Origin: Vibrio sp. UBA2441
Lineage (GTDB): Bacteria; Pseudomonadota; Gammaproteobacteria; Enterobacterales; Vibrionaceae
DNA length: 56,717 nt
Direction: 5' to 3'
Assembly (NCBI GenBank): GCA_002342685.1
Contig: DDQN01000007.1
Location: 1-56,717, forward strand
Every line of letters begins with the position of its first letter. Position 1 is the first letter of the stretch. A model generated the notes under the pieces. The model was not told the DNA's origin, did no database searches, and saw only the letters and a list, made by a program, of their open reading frames with translations. Positions 17,179 to 26,393 of this stretch are shown here, piece after piece. The position numbers were made by a program, and so were the translations under genes.

Positions 17179-20100
17179 CTGCGCCCCCTCTTTTTAGCAT
17201 TACTGCTTTTTTTTACTTCTTGAACCAACATTTCAGAAGCTGGGAAGATCCGCGCCGCCCGATCTAAATCACTAAAAATTTTCCTATATACTTGTACCTT
17301 TTTTTTCCCCGAAGTATCCATATTTGGTAAGAACACATCCCGTTGCTCAAGCATATTCCTTGCGCCAAATACGACTAATAGGTTCTGAGCCCGAGACATT
17401 GCAACGTTAATAAACTCATACCTTGCAACATTAGCTCTGGCCGAACGCCGTTTATTCTTCGGCCCACCGTCGTTTCTAACCAAACTAATCAGAAGAATTG
17501 GCTTTTCTTTGCCCTGATAACGAATAACGGTATTAATTTCCACATGGATGGCATCAAATTGTATTTTTCCTCCATTTACCTTACTAATTTCTTCTCTGAT
17601 AACCCTGCACTGAGAAGCATAAAATGACACCACGCCAACTTTCTGCTTATTTTTTTGATTAAATCCACTGTTTCGGGACTGCTCATTAATCTTAACCAAC
17701 GTATTGGCTATCAAACGGGCTTCTAGTTGATTTGTACGCTCTTCACTTTCTGTATAAGTTTTATCTTTTAGGTCACGAGATGTATCGATCCATAGAACAT
17801 GATCCTTTTTAGACAACAGAACATTATTTTTCCCCTTTATATGCAAACCGTGCTCACGAGATTTTTCCGGATTGCCGCACTCCAATTGCCCTTCGTAAAA
17901 GTTATTTACGATCTTCATAATCTGAGGGTGCATTCGATATTGCACAATTAATCTTTCGCGTATCGACGGATCAGCGTTTTCGAAATGCTCTTTAAATAGA
18001 GATGCTGTGACCATTTTTTCAAACCGACGAAGATTATCTTTGGTCAGAATCTGGCTATCCCCTTCTTCTTGGGCTTCTTCTGCTTTATCGGTAAAAGCTT
18101 GTGCATCCTGACTTTCTTGAAATACTGGAGGGAGCTGCCGGTGATCACCGACTAAAATGGCTCTGCGGCCACGCATAAGAGGAAGAAGTAACTCTACCGG
18201 AGTAGCCTTAGACACCTCATCAATAATTACGGTATCAAAGCTCTCTACACCAGCGTTTTTAAGAGTCTGGTCACTTTCATTACATGAAATGGCAACTAAG
18301 TTGCAGTTCTCAACAAAAGTTTTTTCTATATGCTCCCAATCGGACTGTGCGGTATTTTGCTCTGACAAGTTTTCCGCCCAGTCTGTGAAAAAACCCTCCC
18401 ATGGAGCTCTGATTTTGCTTTCCTCCATCAACTCGACAGACAGGTTTTCAGTATGCTCCTTAACCATGGCTAACTGCATTTCAAACTCTCCAGACTCAAT
18501 TAAATCCTGCTCCCGAAGATGTTCTCTTGCCTGATTTTCTGTTTTTTGTAGCTTACTCTGCGCTTGGCTTAATTCACGCTCACTATAGGAAAGTTCAGAC
18601 TCTGCAGTTTTTACTTCATCATCCCCGGGAGCTTCTGCCTCTCTATTTTCCAGCAGCCAACTCTGCTGTTCTTCAATCACAATATGAGTCGCCAATCGCA
18701 CAGAATCAGAAATCCTCTCCAGCTTGTTTAAGCGTTCGAAAAGCAACAGCGCTGTTTCAGAGGCATCAATTACATTGGCAAAAATCTCTTTATCTGCAAA
18801 CCAAAAATAGTTTTTTTCATCCAGCCCTGATTGTCGGTGCTCTATTTCCTTCTTTTGTTTTCTTGCAGCACGCCATTTATTCTGAAGCTCAAAGCTATCG
18901 TCTTCATCCATCAAATTGGCAAGATGTTCGATTTCTACAATTAGGTTCGCCAACTGAACCTGCGTACCTTCATCCTGCAGACCTCCCTCACCCGCAGTCT
19001 GCAAACGAAGTAAATCATGTTTCATACTATCTGTACGGCTACTTATATCACGCCAAATTGGCAGTAGCTTAGTCAGAATAAGAGCCAAACTTTCCGAATT
19101 GTCGGTAGTCAGATAAGAATCATGAAATTCAGGCAATTTCACCTTTATCTCAGACAGCTCACTTAAACATTCAATTAACGAATAAACACTGTGTGAGAAA
19201 TAAGCAGCGGGTAACATACTCCCTTTACCTTCCTTCAGTGAAATTATGTTCTGCTCAGTAGCTTGTTTTTGATGTTGAAGGTTGTCATACCGTGTATGGG
19301 CTTCCTCCAATAACTGTTTTGCCTTTTTAAACCGTTTCCTGCATGCTTTAGTTTCAATCAGTATTTCGCTATGAGCTCTTTTAGTTCTGACTAAATCACT
19401 CGCAATAAAATTTGCTTTTTCAGCCCAGCTATTCAGTGTTTCTATTTCTTTCTCTTTGTCCTGCTGTGGCTTAATCCATGAAGCCTGAACATGGTTGTGT
19501 AAACTGTTATAATATCGCTCTAGCGCTCTGTGCTCAGAGAACACTTTTCCTTCATCTGTAATTTTCCCCTGACCTCTTGCTAGGCGAATCGCTCTAAGTT
19601 CAGGATGGTTACGTATACAACTCAGAGCATTGTCAATCGCATCATGCGACTGACTGGCAAGCAATATGGTTTCTCCCTGCTTAGCCAACTGCAAAATCGC
19701 CTCAGCAATTACTGTTGTTTTACCTGTTCCCGGCGGCCCCTGAACCAGGCATAAATCTGGCGCACCTAACATTTTCTCCACCGCGTTTTTCTGAGCATCG
19801 TTTAAGTCTTTATTGAACCAATCTTCTACTTCTGGCAGTTGCTCTAACTTGTTGGCCTTGTCAATATCGAATAGATAACTTGAAAGGTAAGGTGAATAAC
19901 AACCTTCGTTTTGCCTCAAATTTTTGATCGTTTGTTCATGCCGTTTGATAAGTGCCAAATCACCCACTGACGGAAACGAGATAAAGCCCTGTTCCGGAAC
20001 ATTGCTCAGCAACTCTTTCTTTATTTCCCGATACTGAGGTAAATAGTCATCGTTCGATAATTCTTCTCCGTCCCTTATATCGTCATGTTCCGCATTAGAA

Positions 20101-21176
20101 AGCTTGTTTTTCCAGTCCTCTGGTAGTTCAATCTTCACACTAGCTAACACTGGTTTATCTAGCCCTTTTTCATAAAGGTCAACTAGCAGATCGGTATATC
20201 TTTTTGTTTCGTTCTTATCAATAAACGTAACCTTTCCTTTAAGCTGCCCCAGCTCAAAACCCCTAGGAATACGTCTGGATAGATTCTTATCACTAATAGT
20301 AAATTGCCATTCGTCCATAGATATACCGAGCTCAAACGCTTCAAGATCTTTGCGCCTGAATGCGTGATTTGCGCGTTCTATCTCGTCTCTGCATTCTCCA
20401 ACCACCAAAAACTCGAGTTGATCTTCATTATTTAAACCAAATCGTAGGTAACGCAGCCCAACCGTTTTCTCTTTAACTAACTCCCGCTTAAATTTTAGAA
20501 ACTCTAACCATTCTTTCAGCCGAGCCGCTGTTTCTACGGAAATAGGTGGTAACTCCTGAGCAAGATTTTTGGTTAATACATTATTGTGGGAGTTTCGCTC
20601 TGGAGGAAGAGAGGATGCAAATGCCAGCAATTCAATTTCATAAGAAGCGGCATTCTCGTCATTGTGTGTCGTGAAAATGTCTTCCGGGATAAACACGGGG
20701 GCTCTTTGCATCACGGGCCAATACCCACGAATTGAAATTGTCCTGTTTGTTGGTAGTAGATCAACAAAATTCCCGTGATTGTGCAAACGTATAGCGAGGT
20801 TTATGCGTTTATCCGAGTTATCCTGCAAGGACAAATTGGCAACAAAATAGGAAAAAGGAATATTTTCTGGAAAGAAGTTCGCAAGAAAGCGTTCTAGTTG
20901 GATTTCTTCATCCTTAGATAAACTTTTATAGTATTCACCTAACCGCTTATTCTTGTTCAACAAACGTTTAAATGACTGCATTAAACGCTGGTGATTGTTG
21001 TTGCTTTGATTACTCCAATAAAGCGTTCCTTTCGTTAGCTCTGTACTTCCATCCGAAAATTTATTATCAGGAAAATCCATTGCTGCGTATTCCTGAAAAG
21101 ACTCTTGAGAGCTTTGATGTTGATCCATTTCATCAAGAGTAGACGTAAATAGCCCTGAAAAAATTTCATCTGACAT
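17175..21176 (-). CDS. Large Upf1/Sen1-like superfamily 1 helicase
   Basis: A 1333-residue protein and first gene of the six-gene operon. The N-terminal 460 residues are unassigned. Then the SF1 core: motif I QGPPGTGKTT near 480, motif II IIDEVSK near 984, motif III GDHRQLPP, motif IV region GVVSFYASQ, motif V around YQGKEKPILLISLVR, motif VI FINVAMSRAQN near 1258. This is the AAA_11/AAA_12 (COG1112, Upf1-like) branch, active on RNA or DNA. About 480 residues, mostly coiled coil, are inserted between motifs I and II, much more than in typical Upf1. No nuclease domain is visible in the chain; nuclease activity would come from the PIN and HEPN partners. Confidence 0.92.
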   Translation of the reverse strand: MSDEIFSGLFTSTLDEMDQHQSSQESFQEYAAMDFPDNKFSDGSTELTKGTLYWSNQSNNNHQRLMQSFKRLLNKNKRLGEYYKSLSKDEEIQLERFLANFFPENIPFSYFVANLSLQDNSDKRINLAIRLHNHGNFVDLLPTNRTISIRGYWPVMQRAPVFIPEDIFTTHNDENAASYEIELLAFASSLPPERNSHNNVLTKNLAQELPPISVETAARLKEWLEFLKFKRELVKEKTVGLRYLRFGLNNEDQLEFLVVGECRDEIERANHAFRRKDLEAFELGISMDEWQFTISDKNLSRRIPRGFELGQLKGKVTFIDKNETKRYTDLLVDLYEKGLDKPVLASVKIELPEDWKNKLSNAEHDDIRDGEELSNDDYLPQYREIKKELLSNVPEQGFISFPSVGDLALIKRHEQTIKNLRQNEGCYSPYLSSYLFDIDKANKLEQLPEVEDWFNKDLNDAQKNAVEKMLGAPDLCLVQGPPGTGKTTVIAEAILQLAKQGETILLASQSHDAIDNALSCIRNHPELRAIRLARGQGKITDEGKVFSEHRALERYYNSLHNHVQASWIKPQQDKEKEIETLNSWAEKANFIASDLVRTKRAHSEILIETKACRKRFKKAKQLLEEAHTRYDNLQHQKQATEQNIISLKEGKGSMLPAAYFSHSVYSLIECLSELSEIKVKLPEFHDSYLTTDNSESLALILTKLLPIWRDISSRTDSMKHDLLRLQTAGEGGLQDEGTQVQLANLIVEIEHLANLMDEDDSFELQNKWRAARKQKKEIEHRQSGLDEKNYFWFADKEIFANVIDASETALLLFERLNKLERISDSVRLATHIVIEEQQSWLLENREAEAPGDDEVKTAESELSYSERELSQAQSKLQKTENQAREHLREQDLIESGEFEMQLAMVKEHTENLSVELMEESKIRAPWEGFFTDWAENLSEQNTAQSDWEHIEKTFVENCNLVAISCNESDQTLKNAGVESFDTVIIDEVSKATPVELLLPLMRGRRAILVGDHRQLPPVFQESQDAQAFTDKAEEAQEEGDSQILTKDNLRRFEKMVTASLFKEHFENADPSIRERLIVQYRMHPQIMKIVNNFYEGQLECGNPEKSREHGLHIKGKNNVLLSKKDHVLWIDTSRDLKDKTYTESEERTNQLEARLIANTLVKINEQSRNSGFNQKNKQKVGVVSFYASQCRVIREEISKVNGGKIQFDAIHVEINTVIRYQGKEKPILLISLVRNDGGPKNKRRSARANVARYEFINVAMSRAQNLLVVFGARNMLEQRDVFLPNMDTSGKKKVQVYRKIFSDLDRAARIFPASEMLVQEVKKSSNAKKRGRR

Positions 21177-21502
21177 TGGTTGCCTCTATAATTTTAATTG
21201 TTATTTAGCCAGACATTAACGTTCCGCCTTTTATATACATAAATGTCTACGAACCTAAAGCACTTAAGCGCATTTTTACTTATTAGACCTTTAACGATAC
21301 CATAAGAAAATGATTGCACATTGTGATCGTGGTCAAATACTGTTGAGCTCTAAGGTTTATAAGGGTTTTATATGCAGATTGGCAGAATTCATTCTGTAGC
21401 AGTTTTAGACAATATCAGAACTCATGTTGGTGAAATAACCTGAGACACCTGTTCGTTAAATATAGACAGTCTCTGATTTTCTGCATTAATTTATTCAATA
21501 AG
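21177..21502. other. Intergenic region upstream of the helicase operon
   Basis: 326 bp between two leftward genes. It must hold the promoter of the 10-kb operon, but no clear -35/-10 pair is seen. An inverted repeat AGACATT...AATGTCT spans 21211-21248, and TTGTGATCGTGGTCA at 21321-21335 resembles one and a half CRP sites. Both are weak evidence. Confidence 0.35.
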
Positions 21503-22393
21503 TTAATGCCTCACTAACGTCCCAAAATAAATGCCCGCGATAATAGAAAGTACGGCCACAGCACCAGCCGGTGAAAGTGCCGGTAGTGATACCAACAGCT
21601 GAGTATCATTCCCACCACTAGCTAAAACTGCACCGAAACCCATCAAACTACCTGCACCTAAATGCCCCAAGTAATGCTTCGGCTTTCCAAATTCAAATTT
21701 AAATGACTTAGTGACTAACGCAGCGATTAGCATTCCCAAAATCAAAAAAGCGATTAACATAAATCGCTCAACACTAGGCCAAGCACTTCCAGTGCCATTC
21801 CAGATAGAAAGACTGATATCTTTAAGCAATCCACTAGGTGTCCAATGAGGCTCAAAAACAAAAATACAACCTGCCATTAAGCCAATACCCAACATGGAAA
21901 GCCATAATTTTCTACTATCAGTATTTGATCTCAAAATAATAAATCCAAGTAGTATCGACCCAGCAATTAATACACCGAAATGAATAATCATTGGAATTTC
22001 GTAACCGCTGGGTTTGATATTAACCATTAATGTAGTAAACACTATCCATGCAACTAACCAACCGACAACGGTTGCTAGCATAACCAACTGCCCGCGAGCT
22101 AAGCGGCTAATTGTGGATACACCACATCCGTGGTTCAAGGCTGCCCCGAAACCAAACAAAAAACCTCCTACAACAAAATGCCACGTAGGCAGATATGCCA
22201 TAAAATAGCTCGGTTGAGAAATTAAGTGGGATAAACCGATAGAAAGCCATGACAAGGTTCCGCTAAATACAATAGCCAACAAAAAAATGGGTTTTCCAGC
22301 ACGCGCTTCTTTAACGCCGCGAACCATACATAGCCCGGTGGTTTGTGCTAGATACCCCAGAAGTCCTATCAAAATTAGAGACAAATACAGCAC
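21503..22393 (-). CDS. YeeE/YedE-family sulfur-compound transporter
   Basis: A 296-residue integral membrane protein with about nine hydrophobic segments. The family motifs are present: LGYLAQTTGLCMVRGV at the N-terminus, GFGAALNHGCGVSTISRLARG near 80-100 and GSLMGFGAVLASGGNDTQLL near 255. The cysteines in these motifs are those used for thiosulfate passage in YeeE/TsuA. No TusA-like (YeeD) partner gene is adjacent. The full length suggests it is functional. Its position between a defence-like operon and DNA-phosphorothioation-related genes may be coincidental, though phosphorothioation needs sulfur. Confidence 0.85.
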   Translation of the reverse strand: MLYLSLILIGLLGYLAQTTGLCMVRGVKEARAGKPIFLLAIVFSGTLSWLSIGLSHLISQPSYFMAYLPTWHFVVGGFLFGFGAALNHGCGVSTISRLARGQLVMLATVVGWLVAWIVFTTLMVNIKPSGYEIPMIIHFGVLIAGSILLGFIILRSNTDSRKLWLSMLGIGLMAGCIFVFEPHWTPSGLLKDISLSIWNGTGSAWPSVERFMLIAFLILGMLIAALVTKSFKFEFGKPKHYLGHLGAGSLMGFGAVLASGGNDTQLLVSLPALSPAGAVAVLSIIAGIYFGTLVRH

Positions 22394-22491
22394 ATGACCT
22401 CCATGTAAGGAATTTATTAACAGTTAATTGGATAAATACATAAAATAAATATAGTAGAATGATGCCTCTGTTGGCTTAAGAGAATTGATTT

Positions 22492-23013
22492 ATGTTTTCA
22501 CAAGTTATCGACTGGCACAAAACCAAGCACCCTAAATACACATTGGGAAACCAACCAAATGAGTTCTCACGCCAGTACTTAATTAATCTATGTGAGTCCA
22601 TTTTGCGTCCTGTTTCACAACAATTTGGTGATGTGACCGTTACATATGGTTTTACCAGCACAGATTTATATCGTTATTTACAAAAAAACAGCCCCAAAAA
22701 TACCGCAGCAGAAATTGATCAGCATGCTTCAATGGAGCATAACTCTAAAGGAAATCGAATTTGCAAACGTGACGGCGCAGCTTGCGATTTTCTCGTTGAA
22801 GGCTATGAAAACAGAATGGCAGAAGTCGCTCGTTATATAACAGCAGAACTCCACTATGACAGGCTCTATTTTTACGGCAATGACAAACCCATTCATGTCA
22901 GTATAGGGCCTGATAACAGCAGATACGCATTGATTCGAGAAACAAGACCCGACGGGCTTCGGGTTAATAAAAAGAGTGGCACGGGCGACAATGCTAACGC
23001 GCTATTTTTATAG
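22492..23013 (+). CDS. M15-like (DD-peptidase/Hedgehog fold) hypothetical protein
   Basis: A 173-residue protein. NEFSRQYLINLCESILRPV, then VTYGFTS, then an H...D pattern in MEHNSKGNRICKRDGAACDF and a late PIHVSIG resemble the M15/Hedgehog zinc-peptidase layout (His, Asp, His ligands), but the match is by eye. It lies 33 bp upstream of the phosphorothioation-associated methyltransferase remnant on the same strand and probably formed an operon with it. Not recognised as a characterised family member. Confidence 0.6.
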   Translation: MFSQVIDWHKTKHPKYTLGNQPNEFSRQYLINLCESILRPVSQQFGDVTVTYGFTSTDLYRYLQKNSPKNTAAEIDQHASMEHNSKGNRICKRDGAACDFLVEGYENRMAEVARYITAELHYDRLYFYGNDKPIHVSIGPDNSRYALIRETRPDGLRVNKKSGTGDNANALFL

Positions 23014-23046
23014 CCAAAATTTGCAGAAATAAAGGAAACCTTTCAC

Positions 23047-24178
23047 ATGGATGAGAAGATCTTCTCAGAACTTGTCTCTCAAATACCCGTAGGGAAGCAG
23101 CTTCCTGATGCGATTTATGTTCATCGTGACGCCTTCAGTGCTGTGCCTGATACTTTAGCCAAATTTATACCCGCAGTGGCAAACGCAGTAAACGTGGGTA
23201 ATGAAGATTGGAACTTAGTAAAACTATTTAAAAAAGAATTTCGTCTTTCATTGCTCCACTATCCTAGTTTCTACGACGATTCCTACCCTTCTTTGCAGCA
23301 AAGTCTCAATGTGGACCTGACTAAACTTAGCCATAAAGTGACCAGCTATGAACAGTCAGATAACCCCCCTATCCTTCATCGCAAAGAAACGATGGTTTTA
23401 CCTAACAGCCAATACTACGATCATTTCGTAACATTAACTCAAGAAGGCGAAAATGCAGGCTTGTATGAAAACAGCCGCCTAATCGGTTTTAAGCGCTCTT
23501 GGGAAAATCTTATTAGCCACCACGGATATGAGCTTGTTGATGGACGATTATTCCGTAGCTCTGCCGTTCAGTTAAACATTGAAGAACCTGGCATCGACAG
23601 ACATAAAACTGCCATTGTGAGACATGACCTTTCCGCTCCAATGAAAACACTGGTCAAACACGGTTACCTAGAAGGTACTTATTCAATATTCGACTACGGC
23701 TGTGGCCGTGGTGACGACTTACGAGAGCTAGAAGCTCATGGTTTAGATGCGTTAGGTTGGGACCCTAATTTTCTTCCTGATAGCGACAAAGTATCTTCAG
23801 ATATAGTTAATCTTGGATTTGTGCTCAACGTCATTGAAGATCAGGATGAAAGACTTGATGCATTATTAGGTGCTTGGGAACTTGCAGACCAACTCCTTGT
23901 TGTTTCAGTTATGCTGGCTAATGAAAACTACATTGCCCAGTTTAAACCCTATAAAGATGGTGTCATTACCTCTCGAAATACCTTTCAAAAATACTATGCT
24001 CAATCAGAAATAAAAACGGCATCATAGCTGGAAGCAAATCACCTCGCCAGAACCGGTAGAATCTAAAGACAAAGCTAGTCATAAGCCAAAACCAACCCTT
24101 ATTTGAAGCATTTTGGAAAAGCTGCCTAGAATTAGGGCGCATCCCCGCCAATGATGAATTTGGGCAATCAAACCATTA
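23047..24178 (+). pseudogene. DNA phosphorothioation-associated putative methyltransferase, truncated
   Basis: The first 322 codons match the family found with Dnd loci: RHKTAIVRHDLSAPMKTLVK, the SAM-binding motif FDYGCGRGDDLRELEAHG, WDPNFLP, NLGFVLNVIEDQDERL and the end DGVITSRNTFQKYYAQSEIK. A stop follows at 24025-24027. Remains of the C-terminal region persist in other frames (ITSPEPVESKDKASHKPKP; then LFEAFWKSCLELGRIPANDE), so an internal deletion and frameshifts have occurred. The last piece ends exactly where a 74-bp mobile mini-element begins. No dndBCDE genes are in the window. A truncated 326-residue product could still be made (23047-24027), keeping the methyltransferase fold. Confidence 0.75.
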
Positions 24179-24251
24179 GGGTCAAAGTGACTATAAATTC
24201 TGGCTCACCGCAAAGGTCGTATTTTCTCAAGTTAAATTTAACCTGCCCCCC
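24178..24251. mobile_element. Second palindrome-ended mini-element, truncating a gene
   Basis: Begins GGGTCAAAGTGACTATAAAT and ends AAATTTAACCTGCCCCCC. It aligns with the element at 3159-3231 through ACTATAAATTCTGGCT and ATTTTCTCAA. Its left end creates the stop codon that ends the residual methyltransferase frame, so insertion (or decay around it) terminated that gene. The ends are less perfect than in the other copy, which suggests age. Confidence 0.55.
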
Positions 24252-24288
24252 ATTTATAACTAATTAAGAACAATGTCATGCCTAGAAA

Positions 24289-25998
24289 TTACCACTCGGC
24301 GATCAGCAAGCGGCTTTTTACGCCAAGGATCTGCATCCCCATAGCTTCAAACACTTCTTCAAAATCTCTACATTGCGCAGGGATATTGGGTAAAGAGAAC
24401 GACGCCTGACTAAAAAAACGGATCTGTTCATGCTCTGCACTCCAAGCAAGTTGCCACCACTGGATTATATTCCTTTTTGAATTTTTGAATCTAAGCTGAC
24501 TTGGTAATTTGTCTCTCTTAACACTATTTTCTTTGGCAAAAGTTGGTAACAAATTCCACTTATCGTTGTTCGGCCAGTAGGCAAACGGCAGGCAATGATC
24601 AACCTGATAATCATTTTTAAGCGGCTCTCCACTCCAGACACTATAAACCGTTTCACCGAGACTTCTTAAGCTCTCAATTCTATTACGAACTTCACGGGTA
24701 TTATGACCTTCGTCCATCCACCGTAAACATCCATGGTAGGTTTGAAAAGGAATATTCTGCTGCTTATTTGCTTCAAAGCGTTGCATCTCCATTATCCACT
24801 GGTTTACGACCAATGGTTCTATCCAGCAGTTGTACAGACGAAAGCAATCCCACAAGCTTTCTTTAAGGGTAAATGTGCCAAAGCTCTGTAAAAATTCATT
24901 ATCGATGAGCACCGAAGTTTGTTTCTTTCGGTATTTGGGCCGTTGAATAGTAAACTCTGGATTGGATTTACTACCTTGGTAAATAAAAGCGACCGGACCG
25001 TCTTTAATGGTTTTAATCACGTCCGAAAATGTCTTTTGTAGGGCTGTGGCCTCTTTATTAAAAAACATCGCACCAATACAAAGGTCATCAGGAGTAATAC
25101 TCTGGAGCTTGCTCCAACCATCATCGGTAACAAAAGCCAATCCTTTTTTTGGGTTGCTATTTTGATAGATCTGCTCAGTGTCTCTGTCTCGATAATCAAC
25201 GAGTCGTTTATAAGCCTTTATCCAATAAAGCGCAATTAGCCCGAGGGGAAGCGACACTTCTTGATCCGTTCGGTCAATTACCGCTCCCGGATGAGCGTCT
25301 GCGATTCTTAGTAAAGTTCTAAGCAAGGCCAGTTTATAGGTAGAACTTTTACTGTCGTTCACGATAATATGGCGAACTTTATTCAGATCTCCCGAACCAT
25401 CATCTGGCAGATATAAAACTACGGTTTGCCAGCTTACCTCACCTCGCCCCAATGTATCAGCTAGACGGCCACTTTTGTACCGCACCATCAATGCATAATC
25501 TTTAGCTAAGCTTTCTAGGGCCTCTGCGGAGACAGAGTGATGCTCTCTCTCATCGGTAAAACTACCGAATCTTAAGGTGATCACTAACTTGCCACCCGGT
25601 GCTAATAGGTTAGATAATTTTCTAATCGTCCTTTCACGTTGTTTCTCAGTAAGATGCATCCATACCGCGCTAACCAAAATCAGATCAAAGCGCATACCAA
25701 GACTGCCGATTTTTTTTAGTTCAGGTAGTTTATCATCCAGCCAAATAACACTTTTATCTGTATTTTTTTTACCTATTTTGCGCAGCCCTTCCGCAGGCTC
25801 TATCGCAATAACATCACATCTACGGTTCGCCAGCCAAGCCGAATCCCGGCCATTTCCAGCGCCAACATCCAACACTTTTTGTCCTGAACACGGCCAATAA
25901 GGCTTCCACGACTGATGAACCTCCTCTGATTTATTCGATGAGTACTGTAGAGAAAACTGAGCGGCATTTTTATGGTAAAAAGCAATATTGACAGACAT
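24289..25998 (-). CDS. SAM methyltransferase fused to an HNH nuclease domain
   Basis: About 569 residues. The N-terminal 180 are a class I methyltransferase (motif I VLDVGAGNGRDSAWLA, an acidic turn in AIEPAEG, LILVSAVWMHL). The middle 250 residues are unassigned. Near residues 480-530 an HNH motif is seen: WSGEPLKNDYQVDHCLPFAY, then WNLLPTFAKENSVKRDK, with the H, N and K positions of the family. The fusion suggests a DNA or RNA modification and cleavage protein of a defence system, in line with its neighbours. I start at MSVNIAFYHKN (25998), where methyltransferase homology begins; an in-frame ATG at 26046 exists. Neither has a good ribosome-binding site. Confidence 0.82.
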   Translation of the reverse strand: MSVNIAFYHKNAAQFSLQYSSNKSEEVHQSWKPYWPCSGQKVLDVGAGNGRDSAWLANRRCDVIAIEPAEGLRKIGKKNTDKSVIWLDDKLPELKKIGSLGMRFDLILVSAVWMHLTEKQRERTIRKLSNLLAPGGKLVITLRFGSFTDEREHHSVSAEALESLAKDYALMVRYKSGRLADTLGRGEVSWQTVVLYLPDDGSGDLNKVRHIIVNDSKSSTYKLALLRTLLRIADAHPGAVIDRTDQEVSLPLGLIALYWIKAYKRLVDYRDRDTEQIYQNSNPKKGLAFVTDDGWSKLQSITPDDLCIGAMFFNKEATALQKTFSDVIKTIKDGPVAFIYQGSKSNPEFTIQRPKYRKKQTSVLIDNEFLQSFGTFTLKESLWDCFRLYNCWIEPLVVNQWIMEMQRFEANKQQNIPFQTYHGCLRWMDEGHNTREVRNRIESLRSLGETVYSVWSGEPLKNDYQVDHCLPFAYWPNNDKWNLLPTFAKENSVKRDKLPSQLRFKNSKRNIIQWWQLAWSAEHEQIRFFSQASFSLPNIPAQCRDFEEVFEAMGMQILGVKSRLLIAEW

Positions 25999-26168
25999 AA
26001 GGTACAACGGTTTTAACAGGATTCCTGTATTGTATCGCAAGCCCATAAATTAACTATGCGCTTAGGTTAATATTTTGATTTTCAACAAATAAAGACATGC
26101 CACCCAAATCGTAATTTACTTGAACGCTGGCTTGCTCCCTACCCAAAATTTTTATACCCTACTTCCGC

Positions 26169-26220
26169 ACTGGAAAATCCAGTGCCGGGATTGAGACCCC
26201 GCTTTATTAAACGCTTACGA
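26169..26220 (+). promoter_or_regulatory. Leader with upstream pairing partners of the C4-like RNA (copy 2)
   Basis: A perfect stem CACTGG/CCAGTG is followed by TTGAGAC (26191-26197) and CTTACGA (26214-26220). They are complementary to GTCTCAA and TCGTAAG in the antisense RNA. Copy 1 has different bases at these positions but keeps its own complementarity. Confidence 0.6.
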
Positions 26221-26312
26221 CGCATCAGATGTCATTTCTCTGTTCATGCGTAGCTTTGGCTTACCTAAATTTCAACGGATTGCTGGCAAAACAAGCAATT
26301 TGAACGAACTAT

Positions 26313-26384
26313 GGTGGGCTGAGCGGGGCAGCTTCGGCTGGCCGTTTCGTAAGTGGCGGTAGTCTCAACCTTGTTCAGTTCACC
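26313..26384 (+). ncRNA. C4 / P4-CI-type antisense RNA, copy 2
   Basis: 72 nt closed by GGTGGGCTGA (26313-26322) / TCAGTTCACC (26375-26384), with an inner hairpin GGCAGC-TTCG-GCTGGCC. The antisense segments are TCGTAAGTG (26347-26355), complementary to CACTTACG at 26423-26430 next to the ribosome-binding site, and GTCTCAA (26362-26368), complementary to TTGAGAC at 26394-26400. Compared with copy 1 the frame of the RNA is conserved, but both antisense segments and all their partners changed together, which is direct evidence for pairing. Confidence 0.75.
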
Positions 26385-26393
26385 ACCTTTTGA

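Noticed and set aside
17175..21176. Assigning the helicase operon to Mokosh, Zorya or another named system
   Set aside because: The kinase, PLD, MotAB-like or other defining domains of those systems are not seen, so I keep it unnamed.
21211..21248. Inverted repeat AGACATT...AATGTCT as an operator
   Set aside because: Arms of only 7 bases with a 24-base spacer in AT-rich DNA; could be chance.
21321..21335. CRP site upstream of the helicase operon
   Set aside because: Only one half-site is complete and no promoter is aligned with it.
24178..24251. Terminator hairpin
   Set aside because: Ends are complementary but 74 bp apart and match the element at 3159, so it is better explained as a mobile unit.
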